Origin: Monosporascus cannonballus
Lineage: Eukaryota > Ascomycota > Sordariomycetes > Xylariales
Length of the DNA stretch: 64,000 nucleotides
Direction of reading: 5' to 3'
Assembly (NCBI GenBank): GCA_004154925.1
Contig: QJNS01000013.1
Location: 248,001-312,000, forward strand
Each line of letters begins with the position of its first letter. Positions within the stretch are counted from its first letter, which is position 1. Both the position numbers and the translations under genes were made by a program. Below the pieces are notes generated by a model, which worked only from the letters and a program-made list of their open reading frames with translations, was not told where the DNA came from and made no database searches. This document shows positions 1-13,897 of the stretch, piece by piece.

Positions 1-1077
1 TCTAGAAAAGTAAAAATAAAGTTATAGGTAAAGTTTAATCGAAATTAATTTTTTATTTAAATATTTAAAAAATTAATAAAAAGTTTAATAAATTATGAGA
101 TATTTTAAATATTATAATAACGGTTCGAATAAAATATATATTTAAAAAGGTCGATTTAGTTTGTGTTAATTAAATCGCTTTTACTTAAAGTTAAATAAAA
201 ATTAAAGAAGTAAAATAAAATAGAACAAATGTTTTATTTTATTAAAAATTATTATAAAAGTAATAATTAAATCTAAATTAATATAAATATATATATAAAT
301 AGGCCACATTATTTAAACTTAAACAAAATTATATTTAATAAAGAAATTACGAATAATAGCATATAAACTATTACGAAAAAAACTTTTCAATTTTGCTTTA
401 TTCGATTTATATAAAAAATTATATAAGTAAAAAGAGTTAAAACACTTTTCTAAAATAACGAATATTGTAAAAAAGAAGAGATTATAACAATATAAAAGCA
501 TATAAATAAAACCAAATAACACAGCTTGTATTAATATATAAAACATTTTATTATAAAAATATTTTTATATTTTACTTTGGATAATATTATTAAGTTTATT
601 GTTAAGTATTAATTAATATCATATTTTTTTTAAATATATTTAGAATTCGTAATACAAATTTAAAATTAGGGCTTTAAATTAATTTAAAGCTTAAAATCAT
701 TTTTAAAAAATAAGTAATATTTAGTCCTATTTTAATAACGAAGTTTGTTTTTTAAATAAAAATGTTAATAAAATTATAGTTTATTTTGAAATATAATAAA
801 TTGTTTTAAAAATATTTATTTTATTAAAATAGTATCGTATAATACTTATAAGAACATTAAGTAAATATACGTTAAATTTAATTTTATTTTCTAATTATAA
901 TTATAAATTTTGTTTATTATTTAAAATGTATCGAAAGTTTATAACTTATAAAATTTTTAATTATATTTATATTTTTATATAGCTTAAAAGAAATATCGTA
1001 TATAATAAAAGGATAAATATATTATAAACGGATAAAATAAACATTTTAAGTTTAAATAAAATAATATTTTGAAAATA
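1..1077. other. AT-rich RIP-degraded DNA, no gene seen
   Basis: More than 80% A+T by eye, stop codons in every frame, and no recognisable protein motif. It looks like the remains of a repeat mutated by RIP. Short open frames here (for example 319-546 on the minus strand) are low-complexity Phe/Tyr/Ile/Leu strings and are not supported as genes. Confidence 0.6.
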
Positions 1078-3069
1078 TAACGTACTATATAAGCTTTTCG
1101 AATACACAAGCTTTCCGAATAATTCTTAGCTATAAGATAGCGAGAGTGCGACACTAACCACAATGCTAAAAGGTCAGCAATTCTAAACCCTAATTGAGAT
1201 TTGGACACCCTAATCCACTTTATAAGAACTAGCTGTACATATCATCACATGAGCACATTCTAACCATCCGACTTTAACCGTTCATTTTTTTAATACTATA
1301 ATATGAAACGGCTTATAAAAGAAGCGAGAATACTTCTAGCCGTTTAAACAAAGAAATAAAAGCTGTTATTTAGTTATAAACGGCTTAAATTTATTTATAG
1401 CGTTACCGCATTTACATTATATAAACGATATAATGACATTTCGTCTTAACGCGATTATATATCGAAAACGCGAAAATTTACATCGACTAAAAACAATTCG
1501 ATTGTCGATCGAATTCTTAACCTAGATGCGCAAACGTTTTCTGTCCGACGGTAGCATGTTAAAAATATAGCGAATTTATTATTTACGTAATGCGTTATAA
1601 AACGCGTCGGAATTAACTAGGTATTTAATTTTGTTAAACTGTAAAAAAACTTAAAACGTATTTAAATCGAACAATAAATTGCTAAAAGGTTTTATAATAA
1701 AATCTAAAAGTATTTCGTAAGTAATTTAACCTTATTCAGGCTATAATTACTAAATACCATATCGTAAAAAAGATATTTATAATTTTAATAAAATAAGATT
1801 TTTAATAAAGCTTTTTATAGCAGCAGATATAGTTATTACAAGTGTTAAAAAATGCGAAAAACCGAGATAAATCTAGTAAAGAAATCGAAAATGGTTTACA
1901 GTAATATAAGCTGTTAATTTTTAAGGCTGAGCCTTATCTCCATTTATTATCCTTACTAAAAAAAAAAACCACCTTTTTCGCTAGTTCGCCGATAATCTAC
2001 TTTTATTCGACTAAAAGTTTGCTGTAAACGAAAACGGCTAGATAATAAATAAACTAGGTTTAAAATAGATTAATTATTTTGATAAGCATATTAAAACGCA
2101 TATTACAAGTTCGAAACGTTTCTTTATTCTTAACGATTATAAAATTATTATTTAATTACAATCGACATATATTGCCACATTTACGATATTATTATATTTT
2201 ATATATTTATTTATTTTTTATCGGTTTTAACCTTTTGACGTATTTTATTTGTTCGTATTAAAATATACGTATTCGTTTTATATCGAAACTTTTATACGGC
2301 AGTACGTTACTTATATTACTAAAAAAGATTTTATCGTCGATTTTTGCAACGCGTTTAAAGTCACCATAACGTCGGATAATATCAAATCCGAATTCACAAA
2401 AGCTTGATTTGTTTTATTCGATCTTAATAAGGTCCTTTTCGAACTTGAAATTTTGGTTATACCTATACCGATCGTTTTACTATTTATCTTTGTTAATTTC
2501 GTTATTTTTCTATTTACAAAAACATTTAAGAATATTATTAAAGCAATTTAACAAAAACGTTATTTATAAAGAAAAATCAGAAATTACCAGAATAGCTCGC
2601 TGATAAAAATAGTTAAATCGATAGCTTTTTTAATAAAAAGCAACTTATTACTTTTATACAAAAACGTTTTTTTGAAAAAAAAAATAGTTACTTACGCAAA
2701 ACGAACTATATTCTTAGTAAACATTGAAGGATCAAAAATAAACGTCTTTAAAAAAAGGTTATTTACTATAAAAGAAATACGAATTCTTATAGCTATGAAG
2801 AAAGGTAGTAGTAAATAATTACAGCTAATAGTGGCTAAAAATAATTATCGTAAAAAGGTTTAGGTAAAAAACGGAAATATGGCGTTTGCGGCAAGCTCGG
2901 ACATAATGCGCGTACTTGTGAAAAAGTTATAAAGACGTCCAGCGATAAAAAATTTGATTAGTTTGAATTAATTTATAGCGTTATAGTTGACTTATTTGAC
3001 TTTGTTGTCGAAAAGTATTAAAAACTATCCAGAAAACTTATACATTTGAAAAGCTTGTGTGGCACGTTA
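1078..3069 (+). mobile_element. Fot1/pogo-type (Tc1/mariner) DNA transposon, RIP-inactivated
   Basis: The ends form terminal inverted repeats of about 50 bp. The left end starts at 1078 with TATAACGTACTATATAAGC minus its first two bases, and the right end is its reverse complement, finishing at 3069. The mismatches between the two TIRs are essentially all C/T or G/A transitions, the RIP pattern. A TA dinucleotide at each edge fits the TA target of Tc1/mariner. Length of about 1.99 kb and a TIR near 50 bp fit the Fot1 family. On the plus strand near 2878-2935 a CCHC zinc knuckle is readable (YGVCGKLGHNARTCEK), a motif known at the C terminus of many fungal pogo transposases. The rest of the transposase frame is broken by stops. 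Confidence 0.78.
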
Positions 3070-3671
3070 TATATATATATTAATGTAATATAATTAAATA
3101 TTTTTACTTTTTTATAATTAATAATTTTAATATCTGTTGAGAAAAATGTTAAAATTAAATATAATTAATTTTATATAAATATATATAATTATATACTAAG
3201 TTTATCTTTTAAAATATAACGTAATCTTTCATTAATTTAATTGATTAATTTTCAAGTCTTTAATATTATTTTTTGATTATATTAAAAAGTTTATTATAAT
3301 TGCTTAATATAAATTTATACAAAATTATAATTTTTAAGCTCTTTATAAAAAGATGTTATTAATAAAAAGCCGGTAACATACTGCTAAAAAGTGATTAAAA
3401 GAATTAATTAATTAATTTTATATTATAAATAGAAATTTCAAAACTGTTTTACTTTTGAATATATTTTTAAAAAAGTGGTAAAATATAATAATTATAAATT
3501 TAATTTTGATATTGTATTGCGATAAAATAAATTAAAAGAATATAATTAATGATTTTAATAATATATAAATATATATTAAAGACAAAACGAAAAATAAAAA
3601 CAATAAAATCGATATAAAATTATATAATATATTATAAATAGATATTTATGCTAATATATAACTTAAATCTA

Positions 3672-5772
3672 TAACGTCTCGAACAAGCTCACTAGATGAA
3701 CAAGTTCATTAGATAGTTTTTGGCACTTCTCGATAATAAATTCAAATTAATCAACTATAATATGTTAAAATAACATAAATTAATAAGATTGTTTTCGCTA
3801 AATATATTTATATCTTTTTTATAAATACGCGTATTATGTCCGAGCTTTTCGCAAACGCTATATTTCTGCTTTTTTGTTTTAATCTTTTTACAATAATTAT
3901 CTTTAGCCGCTATTAGCTATATTTTTTTATCACTACCTTTTTTCTCGGCCAAAAAAGCTTATCTTTCTTATATAATAAATATTTTAAAATAGTTTATTTT
4001 TAATTTTTCGACGTTTATAAAAGATATAGTTCGTTTTACTCAAATAATTATTTCTTTTAAAATAAATATTTTTATATAATAATAAGGTAGTTTGTCCTCA
4101 AAAAATAACCGATTTAATTATTTTTTATCGGCGAGTTAGCTTAGTAATTTTTGAATTTTTTTGCAAGTAACGTCTCCGTTTTATTATTTCGTAGATATTT
4201 TTAGAAGTTTTTGTAAAGAAAGAAAAAAAACAGAATCGACGGAAATAAGCGGCAACACGGTCGGTATAAATATGGCTAAAAGAATTTCTAAGTCGGATGA
4301 GACGTTATTAGGATCGAATAAAATAAATCCAGTTTTTGTAAATTCGGCTTTGATATTTTCAAACGCTATAGCAGTTTTAAACGCGTCGTATTAAATTCTC
4401 GATATAAAGCGAATAAGCGCGTTTTAAAGTAAAAAAGCAGGATACGTCGAAAAGTTAAAGCCGATAGGAAGAACAAGTAGGCATATAAAACGTAATAATA
4501 CCGTTATTCGCGTAATATTTTTCGAATTTTATTAAATAATAGCTTTCGTAATTGTCGAAAATAAGAAAACGTTTCGATCTTTTCGTATGCCTTTAGGTAT
4601 ATTTATCGAAATATTGGACTTATTTTAAATTTAATTCGTTTGTTATTCAACTATTGTTACTTAATTTGATTTTTTAATCGGCTAATATTGGATTTTTCCG
4701 GTACCAAAAATTAAAGTAATTTTTCAAAGCTAAAATAATAAATAACCCCAATATCTAACCTTATAAATTAACAGCTTGTATAACTATAACTTATTTTCTA
4801 TTCTCTTATTACACTTATTTAAATTTTCTCCGTTTTTTAGCATTAGTAATGAAGTGGGGCGGAGTGTTACACTCATGATCAGGCTCGGCTGATCAGAAAG
4901 CCCGAGTCTCGCATGTATATTAAGAAGTTCTTTTTCGCTATGAGTTCAACTCCCAGGCATCACCAGCCACCATTACCACTTAGTATGTCTTCCGTTATTT
5001 TCAATCATCGAGGTTCAACACTAGCAATACAATCGGATTAAGTTCTTCAATTTCGACAATCCCATTCCGTACCGTGACATAAAATGGTTACTCGCACTGA
5101 TTAAGAACAATTCTCCCTCGACCCCAATTCAGTAATTACCATGCCGTTACTATAAAAAATTCTTATCAAAAATCTCGTTTTGTCGAAGTTGTAAATATCC
5201 TTTTTTGTAATACCGCATTTTGTAATTATAACCCGAATAAGCTTAAACTATTTACGAAATATTTTTGAATTTTCGTATAATATCCTTTAATAATTGATTT
5301 TTCGATTTAAACGCGTATTAAGTTTTTTTTTATCGTTAAACAAAGTTCGACGCTTATTTAACCTCGACGCGTTTTATGACGTATTAGGTAAGCGATATAT
5401 TGGCTATATTTTTAATATATTAAAGCCGAATAGGAAATGTCTATATATTTAGATTAAAGATTCGGTCTATAATCGATTATTTTTCGCTTGCCGTTTATTT
5501 TCGCGAATTAAGAATAATATCGATTTTTGAAGATTTACCAGTATATTGTTTGTATAAAGTAAAATGGACGACTTTATAAATCGAACTAAATATTATAAAA
5601 CTAAATATCGGGTCTCGTTTTTTAGCCTGAATAGCTAAGTTTATTTTTAATTCTTTTGTAAGCCTTTTAATATTGTTAGTATTGAAAAATAGTTAATTAA
5701 AGTTGGATAATTAAAAGATGTTAAAAACTATTTAGTAAGCTTGTTTAATCGATAAGCTTATCTAGTACGTTA
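3672..5772 (-). mobile_element. Second Fot1/pogo-type transposon, inverted, RIP-inactivated and interrupted
   Basis: The left terminus at 3672 (TAACGTCTCGAACAAGC) and the reverse complement of the sequence ending at 5772 (TAACGTACTAGATAAGC) are related to each other and to the TIRs of the element at 1078-3069, with TA at both edges. On the minus strand near 3836-3885 the same CCHC knuckle is readable (SVCEKLGHNTR), so this copy lies in the opposite direction. It is probably interrupted by the less AT-rich block at about 4865-5152. TIR identity is lower than in the first copy, so the right end is less certain. Confidence 0.6.
4865..5152. mobile_element. Short, less AT-rich insertion, possibly a solo LTR
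   Basis: About 290 bp of near-normal base composition sit inside the AT-rich transposon at 3672-5772. The block opens with TGTTACACTC and closes near CCGTTACTA, which resembles a TG..CA LTR outline. I could not find a clean target-site duplication (CGGAG before, TATAA or similar after), so the exact ends and the solo-LTR label are tentative. It holds no open reading frame of note. Confidence 0.35.
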
Positions 5773-6415
5773 TTAGATAAGCCTATAATAAACGTTAATA
5801 TATAAAATATAATTTGGTTAAGAAATATTTTAGTTAATACGGTATTAGTATAATTTATTTCGATGTTTATAAACTTTTACAAAGTAAGAACTTTTTACAA
5901 ATAATACGAATAATATATTAAAAAAAATCGAGGTTATATATATAAGAACCGATAAGTATAATAACGTAAAATATTGTAAATAATTTGTTTATAGGTAAAA
6001 AAAGTTTAAAAATGGTTAATTTCGATTGTAAAATTACTAACAATATAATAATAGAAAATATTAAGTTTATAACAAATATATTCGATATTAATAAACATAG
6101 TAACGAAATTTTACACTATATATATTAATAAATCTTATTATTATATTTATATTTGTAATAATAGTAGTAGATATGCGTATATAGTATTTCGAATACATTT
6201 ATATAAATCTTGTATCGAGATATAAACTATTTCTATAAACGCTATTTGAAACTTGTATATAAAACTTTAACTTTATATAAATTAAATAAAATTGATATAA
6301 TTTCGTTTAAAGATATAAAAAATTAATAAAGCTAAATAAGCTATACGTAGTATAGCTTAAAGTTTATACAAAAGTAAAATATATTATAAAAAGTTTAAGA
6401 AAAAACTAAAATAAT
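5773..6415. other. AT-rich RIP-degraded DNA, nothing recognised
   Basis: Heavily AT-biased sequence between the second DNA transposon and the first gypsy element. I see no protein motif, terminal repeat or RNA gene in it. Confidence 0.55.
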
Positions 6416-6475
6416 TATTACGATTTCTTAATAAACCCGTTTTGAAGACCCTAGCTGTAGAAAGAGAAAAGCTTT

Positions 6476-6670
6476 TATAAAAATACAGCTTTTATAGGGC
6501 TACGGCTAGTGTCCGACCAGTCACAGACTTATGCGCAAGTATAAATAACCATCTAGCAGCTGGTAAAAAACGCCAGATAGAAATAATCTAATATATTTAC
6601 TTCTTAGAATACGCTTTACGACTAGTCGAGAGTCGCCTTATCCTAGCTTTCAACTATCTATTATCTTACA
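6476..6670. mobile_element. 195-bp solo LTR (copy 1) inside a gypsy LTR
   Basis: The insertion begins TATAAAAATACAGC and ends TCTTACA; the start reads as a RIP form of TGTAA, giving inverted TGTAA/TTACA termini. It is exactly 195 bp, the same length as the copy at 10000-10194. The flanks GCTTT (6471-6475) and GCTCC (6671-6675) match if two C->T changes are allowed, i.e. a 5-bp target duplication altered by RIP. Comparison with the uninterrupted LTR at 13496 confirms that this segment is extra. No coding capacity. Confidence 0.72.
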
Positions 6671-8658
6671 GCTCCTTATTTCAAATTACGTAACTTAAAA
6701 TATTCTTTTTGATTTTTTAAATTTTACAGATTTTTATAATCTAATTAATCTAATAAATTACGAAAAATTATAACATATTTATGAACAGAAAAAAGTATAT
6801 AATAAACTGAATTTTATATATATATAATTATCTACTTAATTTCGCTTTTTAGTTATTAATTTATATTTTTAATTAAAGATATTCGTTTTATATTAAGGAA
6901 AAAACTTCGTTAATTTTTTAATAAATAAATCTTTAAATTATTTTCCCTTTATTATTATTTCGAAATTAAAATCTGGTTTCGAATATTACTTGTATTTTTA
7001 AATAAATATATAATAGATTTGTTACATTTCAATACTTCTTTAATTAATAACCGACAAATAATTTATCGTCTAATTACGATATAAACTCTTCTGAACTTAA
7101 TATAAACGACAATATAGAACAACGCTTAAAAAACAAATAGTATACTCGATTCTCGTTATTAGACAATAAAGAATTAATTACTAGATTAAACAATTTACTT
7201 TTTACTAAAACAGTATTCCAGTTAATCGACAATATAGTATTAAAAATTACTAAGTTCTAAAAAAGCCCTGTTTTCTTTTAATAATAACTTATTTTTATAA
7301 AAGATATTATTAAAACTTAAAGATCTAAAGCGAAAAAATAGCACTTAAAAAAAGAAAAAAGAAAAAAAGTACGTTTAATAAAAAATTGAATATGTTAGCA
7401 ACAAAAGCACAGGTCTTAAGAAAAAACGCCAAATACGCTTGATAATAAAAAGTTTTAACTCTACGATTATTCGATACCAACTAATTATAAAAAAATTATT
7501 CTTCTTTCTAGCTATTATAAAATATCAAATATTAAAAGCTATAAACCAATTTCCCTTAAGCCTTATAACAGATCCACTGATATAAAAAGATTTCTAGTTT
7601 AGGTCAAGTTTTATCTTAAGTTCTACAAAAATTCTTTAATAGAAAATTATTAGAAACTAATAGCTATTTTTTTTAATTATTAATAGAAAAGGTTCTTTTA
7701 TAGTTTGAACCTATTATAAAAAATTACTTCTAAAACTACTTTAATAATTTATTAAATATAACAAATTATATTTTTAAACAATATTAGCTCTTTAAAAAAT
7801 ACGAACGTTATTTAAAAATCTAAATAAAAAAATACGTAATTAAATAGCTTTATTTCTTTCGCCGAACTAAATTAACATCTAAATATACGATTAAATTTAA
7901 TCACTTAATAGCAATTTTAAATTTACTAAAAACGCGTTATTTTATTCTTATTATTATAATCTAAACTTTTAAGTTTAAACGAATTATATATAAAACTAAA
8001 AATTAAATTCTTTATAAAACATACGAATAAGGTTATTATCGCCGATAAATACATTTTTAATGAATATTTTTTTTAAAAAAAACCGACAAACAAAATAACG
8101 ATAAAAGCTCTAGCTATTAAATTAAAAAAAACAAAGGCAAGTCTTAAAAAAGGCGAATATTACTTCGAAAAAAACTTAAAAAATTAATATAAAACGTTTC
8201 AATTATAGCAAAAAAAGACATTTTAAAAACGAATATAGTTTTCCAGCTAAGAGAACTTCTAGAAAAAATTTTTAACGTTAGAAAAAAGCTGAAATAACAA
8301 AATAAAAAATAAATAATAAGATAGAAAAAAAAGAAAAAAATTAGTTCGATCTTTTTCTAGCCAGAATTCACTATTGCTATAATTGTTTAAATTTAAAACG
8401 ATATTTTAAATGATAAAAATTATTATATGTGCTAGAATTTTAAGGTTAAAATCTACAAATATTATCTAAGACAAACGATATTTAAAACAGCTATAAAATT
8501 GAAATACTTATACTATTTCAACATATTAAAATACGAAATATATAACGAATACAGCCAATTCTAGCTAGATATTAATAACTATGAACAGATATTTCTAAAA
8601 CTTTACGAATTTTCTAAGTATATTATATATTTAGAAAAAACTTAATAAATTTTTATAA

Positions 8659-8902
8659 TGAATTAGGAATAGGGCTAATCTAGATATATGGAATACAGAA
8701 CATCTTGATCAGGACTTGGGAGTGGAAATTGTCTGGCGTCTATTTGCTATAGAAAACTGCATATAAAAGTTGACAGGTCAGCATTTTATAGACCGCCGCC
8801 GACCTACTTGGAAATGCTAGAACCTTCGACAACAAATATCGTCGATGCTTAACAGCTAGCTATTACCTTGCAGTCTAGCAACTCAACACCAACTCCACTT
8901 TA
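8659..8902. mobile_element. About 244-bp insertion of near-normal composition, type unknown
   Basis: Alignment with the sister element (around 53755-53790) shows extra DNA here: the flanking sequence continues on both sides but this stretch has no counterpart. It opens TGAATTAGGAATAGGGC and closes CTCCACTTTA, with ATAA on both sides as a possible short target duplication. Its moderate GC content contrasts with the AT-rich host element. It could be another solo LTR or a short non-autonomous element. Confidence 0.5.
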
Positions 8903-9999
8903 ATAATTTACTACATTTTATAACTTATTATTTCTATAATTATTTCGTTTATCTGAAAATATAAAAGAATAATAACTTTTAACTTAGATAAAACGAAAAG
9001 AATACTTACTAAATCTAATAATAAATATAGATATATAGAAACTTCTTAATAACTAAAATACTCTAAGTTTTGTGGTATACATTCTAATTTAAAACGAAAT
9101 CGAAAAACTATATCGAAAAAATATTTATATTACTTCTCGATACTTTATATTTAATACGACTATCTAAATATAAAAACACCTTTTTCGAAAATATATCTTT
9201 TAAATTCTATTATTCTGAAAATACAAAACTAAAAATCGTATTAAAAAACTATTACTTTCGAATACTAAAAACATAAAAAATAATAATATAAGTACATAAA
9301 TAATTATTATACTAAATACGCTACGAAAGAAACTAGAAAATAAAAACGTTTACTTATATCTAAATTACGCTAATGATAAAACGCCGAAAACTTTCAAAAT
9401 TAAGAGATTAAAAAGCTCGTTAATATAAAACCTTATATAAAACAAAAAAAGAAATACGGAGTTAAATTAAAGTTTTTCTTTAATATAAAAACTAAACGTT
9501 TAAAACTATAATAGATTTAAAAATAAAAAATAGTTTTTTTCTTATAATTATAAAATATTAAATTTTTTGAAAATATAAATTAAAATTTTACAAATTATTT
9601 ATAATGAACAAAAAGCTATTTAAATATACTAATAGACAAATATTTCGAAAAACTAAAAAAGTTCCCTATTCAAATTCAAAAATATCAAAAATAATTTTTA
9701 CTAGATATAGTAAATATCTCAAAATACGATATTATTCTAGAAAAATTTTAATTTGGTTTTAATGGTTTACAGATTAACTAGAAAAACTAAATCCTTTTTT
9801 AAAATAATAAAATAATACTTAAAGAAAGTTTTTGCGAAATCTGATTAATAATTTTTAAAAAAAAATTAAATTTCGAATCTAATTATAAATATATTATTAA
9901 AATACTATAAATTTAAAGATTGATATAAAAATGAAAAGAATTATAAGTTATTACTATATAATTAATAAAACTACCGAGTATTTATTAAAAAAAATTATT

Positions 10000-10194
10000 T
10001 ATAAAAATATAGCTCTTATAAGGCTGCGGCTAATATCTAACTAGCTACAAATCTACGCGTTAATATAAATAACTATCTAGCAGCTAGTAAAAAACGCTAG
10101 ATAGAAGTAATCTAATACACGTACTTCTTGGAATACGCTCTGCAACTGGTCGAAGATTATCTCACCCTAGTTCTTAGCTATCTATTATCTTATA
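10000..10194. mobile_element. 195-bp solo LTR (copy 2)
   Basis: This is the same sequence as 6476-6670, aligned without length change, ending TCTTATA where copy 1 ends TCTTACA. The flanks TTATT (9995-9999) and TTATC (10195-10199) form a 5-bp target duplication with one C->T difference. The sister element at about 54850 lacks this segment. Differences between the two copies are mostly transitions, but both remain far less AT-rich than the surrounding DNA. Confidence 0.72.
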
Positions 10195-13100
10195 TTATCC
10201 CAAACTTTATAAAATTTATTATATAAATCTAGAAAAATTCAAACTCTTATAAATAATATATAATTAGATTTAAAGAAAAAGTTTATTTATTTCTTAAAAT
10301 TTTTAGTAGATTCTCCACTTTTTATAGTACTTAAATTTAAGAATAATAAGTAAAGAATTAATTAAAATGAAAATATAGTTGATTAAGATATAATTAATTA
10401 CAAATAACTAAAATATATTATTATCAAAAAATATCTTTTAAGTTTTATAAAAACTTTAAAAAGGTTAATAAAGTAAAATAATTTATTATATTTAATTTTT
10501 TACACGGTAATTAACAATTTAAAATAACTGAAAAAAATAAAAATACAAAATACGTTTAAAACGATATATAAATATTATAAATATCAAGTTATACTTATAA
10601 AACTTATTAATATCTTTGTAAATTTCTAATAATTAATTATAATTACTTTATAAAAATTTCTAAATAACTTTATATTTATATAACTATAAAACACATTTCT
10701 ATATTTAAAAAAACTTAAAAAATATAAATAGCAAATTATATAAAAACTTCAAATTTTAATTAATATATATATTCGAATTAATTTATCAAAAATAAATATC
10801 ATATCTAGAAATTAAATTATCTATAATGTACTTTTATTTTTATTTAAATTTAAATTTAAGATTTTAAATTAAAAAAAAGTCAAAAATTGATCTATCGTTA
10901 ATAGAGTAAACATTATAAATATTTAACAGATGTTAGAATTTACTTATTAAGTACGTAACCTATTTCAAACAATATAAAAATATAATTAAATTATGAACGA
11001 AATATATTATTAGAAATATATTAAAATTTTTAACATTTTTTAAAAAAAGCTAAAAAAGCTTTTTAATAACTTAAAATCGAAATTATCAAAATACCGATAA
11101 TACAATTTTGTAATACCGATAGAAACAAAAAAGTTTAAAAACCGACGCCTTATACTACGCTTTAAACGTTACTTTTAAACAGTTACAAAATTTTAAAAAC
11201 TCAATACCTAATAATTTATTATTTTAAAATATTATAAAACGCAAAATGTAAATATTAAATTTACGATAAAAAAGCTATTAGTAATTATGAATACTTTTAA
11301 AAAATAAAAGCCATTTTTAATAAAATTAAAAAATCTTTTAATATTTATTTCGATTATAAAAACTTTACTAGATTTATAAAAACACAAAAACTAAACAAAT
11401 AATATAAAATTTAACTTTAAATTATATTATATTAAAAGAAAAACAAAATCTAAGTAGATATTTTCAATTGTAAAAGCAAGTCTAATTTTAAAATCTCTTA
11501 AAAACTTTTACAGATATTACGATACAATAAAAACGACATTATATAGCTATATAAAATACTAAAAAAGATAACTTTTAAACTATTAATACGGTTTCAAAAA
11601 TTATGCGATAAGAAGCAATAAAAAGAAATCTAGCAATTAAAAAATAGATTAAAAAACCAGCTGCTATACTACTGTAAAATCTATATTTTTAACAACTAAT
11701 AAAAATAATTTATAAAGAAGTTCTATAAGAATTTATTATATGAATATTAGAGAATTTTGAAAATTATCAAACGATTATAAAAAAAATATAACTTGTTAAA
11801 ATAACGCTATATAATTAAAAAAGTTATTAAAATTGTAATATTATAATAGATTTAAAATAATATGTTATAAGCCTTATAAATTATTATAACTTATTAATAT
11901 TTCTAACAAAAGTTAAAATACTACAACTTAGAATTTTACTATTAACTTATTTTTTAGTAAAAAACGTAATATATAAAGTCAAATACGACGAAATATAAGT
12001 AATTATCGATAAACTTATCGAATATAAGTACTTTTTATTATTTAAAAAATATAACAATAAAATAACTAACCTATATTGTTATTAAAAACAACTTTAACAA
12101 ATATAAAGTATTAAAAATTATTTTTATAAAAATAAGTGTTTTACTTTTAAATTTAAAATTAATTTCCTTATATAAATACGTACTAAATATAAGTTTTTAA
12201 CAATATATTACTCTTAAATAAACGATTAAATAAAATAAGTTAATTAAATCTTAAATTTATATAATAGAAATTATATTAATTATTAATAAAACAATTAGGT
12301 AAAACTTTTATTAATAGTTCAAATATTTTATAACATATTAATTAACGAAAATATAGACATTTTCTCCTATATAGCAATATACGACTACTATATAAAAATC
12401 TAATAAGCAAAATAATTATTTACTAAAGCTTTAAAAGTGAATATAATCGCTTTAAAATAAAAAACGTTAATAACAAAAATTAAAATAATTCAAGTTTGTC
12501 TAAAAAGCGAATTATGATTTCTTTAATAAAAAAATAATCTAATATTACGACAAAAAAATTAAAGAATTAATTTTATCGAAAAAAAACAAGGTTTATTTAC
12601 TGCGCTAAAAAACAAAATACAATCTTAAATATTTTATAAATAAAAACGAAAAAAACCTAACGTTAAACTTAATTTTAAAAAGATTAATCTATTTAAAATT
12701 AACGAAATTATTTTCAAAACAGTTTATCAACTATCATTACGCAAAAATATGAAAATATCCTCTATTTTCTATATTTTCTTGTTTAAGTTAATATTAAAAA
12801 ATGCTCTTTCAAAAACAAATTTGAAAGTTAGAAAAAGATAACGACAAATATAAAACTAAAAATAAATTAAATTCCAAAATAATTAATTATAAAATTTAAT
12901 ACTTAATTAAGTAAAAGAATTACGCATCAGAAAAAAAACGTAAAAAAATACTTAAATACTTAACAAATACGATAAATTTAATTAAAATATTCTATTGCTA
13001 AAATCTTAACCGATCGTCTTTAATGTAGCTAAAATCGTAAGCGAAAAAGACCTCTCTCTTATATTAATCTTTACGCCGTTTTAATCGAAAAAATATCAAT

Positions 13101-13897
13101 CTTCTCGTTATAATATATATTTTTGAAATAAGTTGCATTTGTTTCGTTTTTATATAACGCTATTTTCTCTTTACTTTTTTCGCTTTTTTAAGAAAAATAT
13201 AGCAATCGCTCAATGGTTATAACAAAGTTAATAACAAATATAGTAATAACAACTTGAGATATTTTTCGTTATAAAATAATCGGGTTTTTAAAATAAAAAG
13301 TGATTAAAATAAAGTAATATTTCGAAACCAAATCTGAAAATATAATTAAATCGGTTATTATAAAATTAACGTTAATTATACAAAATTAACGTATTAATTT
13401 TTTACATCGACTCGCTATACTAAATTAATATTAAAAAACTTTTAATTAAAAATATTTTTTCATCTTTAAATAAAGATTATAAAAAAGGAAAATAATATTA
13501 CGATTTTCTAATAAACTCGTTTTAAAGATTTTAACAGCGAAAAAAAATCTATTTTAAAATACGTAACTTAAAGTAATTTAACTAATTTATTAAATCTCGC
13601 CCATTTTTATAATCTAATTAATTTAATAAATTACGCAAAAGTATAATATATTCGTTTTAAGAAAATCAAATTTATAATAATTTTTTTATATAAATAACTA
13701 CTTCTTTACTTTCGTTTCTTAATTATAAATTTAAATTTTTAATTAAAAATATCGTTTTTTAATTAAGATAAAAATTTGCAAATCGTTTTAATAAATACAC
13801 TCTTAAATTATTTCTTGCTTTATTGTTATCTGTAAATTAAAACTCTATTTCGAATACTACTTATATTTCTAGATAGATATATAAAAACTTCGTTGTA

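Larger units (their letters stand above)
6416..13897 (+). mobile_element. Ty3/gypsy-type LTR retrotransposon, RIP-degraded, with three short insertions
   Basis: Direct repeats lie at 6416-7026 (enlarged by a 195-bp insertion) and 13496-13897. Both begin TATTACG, a RIP form of TGTTACG, and end near GTTACA. They match the LTRs of the element at 51564-58784. The interior runs parallel to that element: a degenerate gag zinc knuckle is readable near 8195-8260 (FNYSKKRHFKNEY, compare FNYNKKGYFKNKY at about 53300), and the pol region follows collinearly. Every frame is destroyed by stops. Removing the three insertions leaves about 6.8 kb. The flanks ATAAT and ATAAA are only nearly identical, so the target duplication is not proven. 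Confidence 0.7.
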
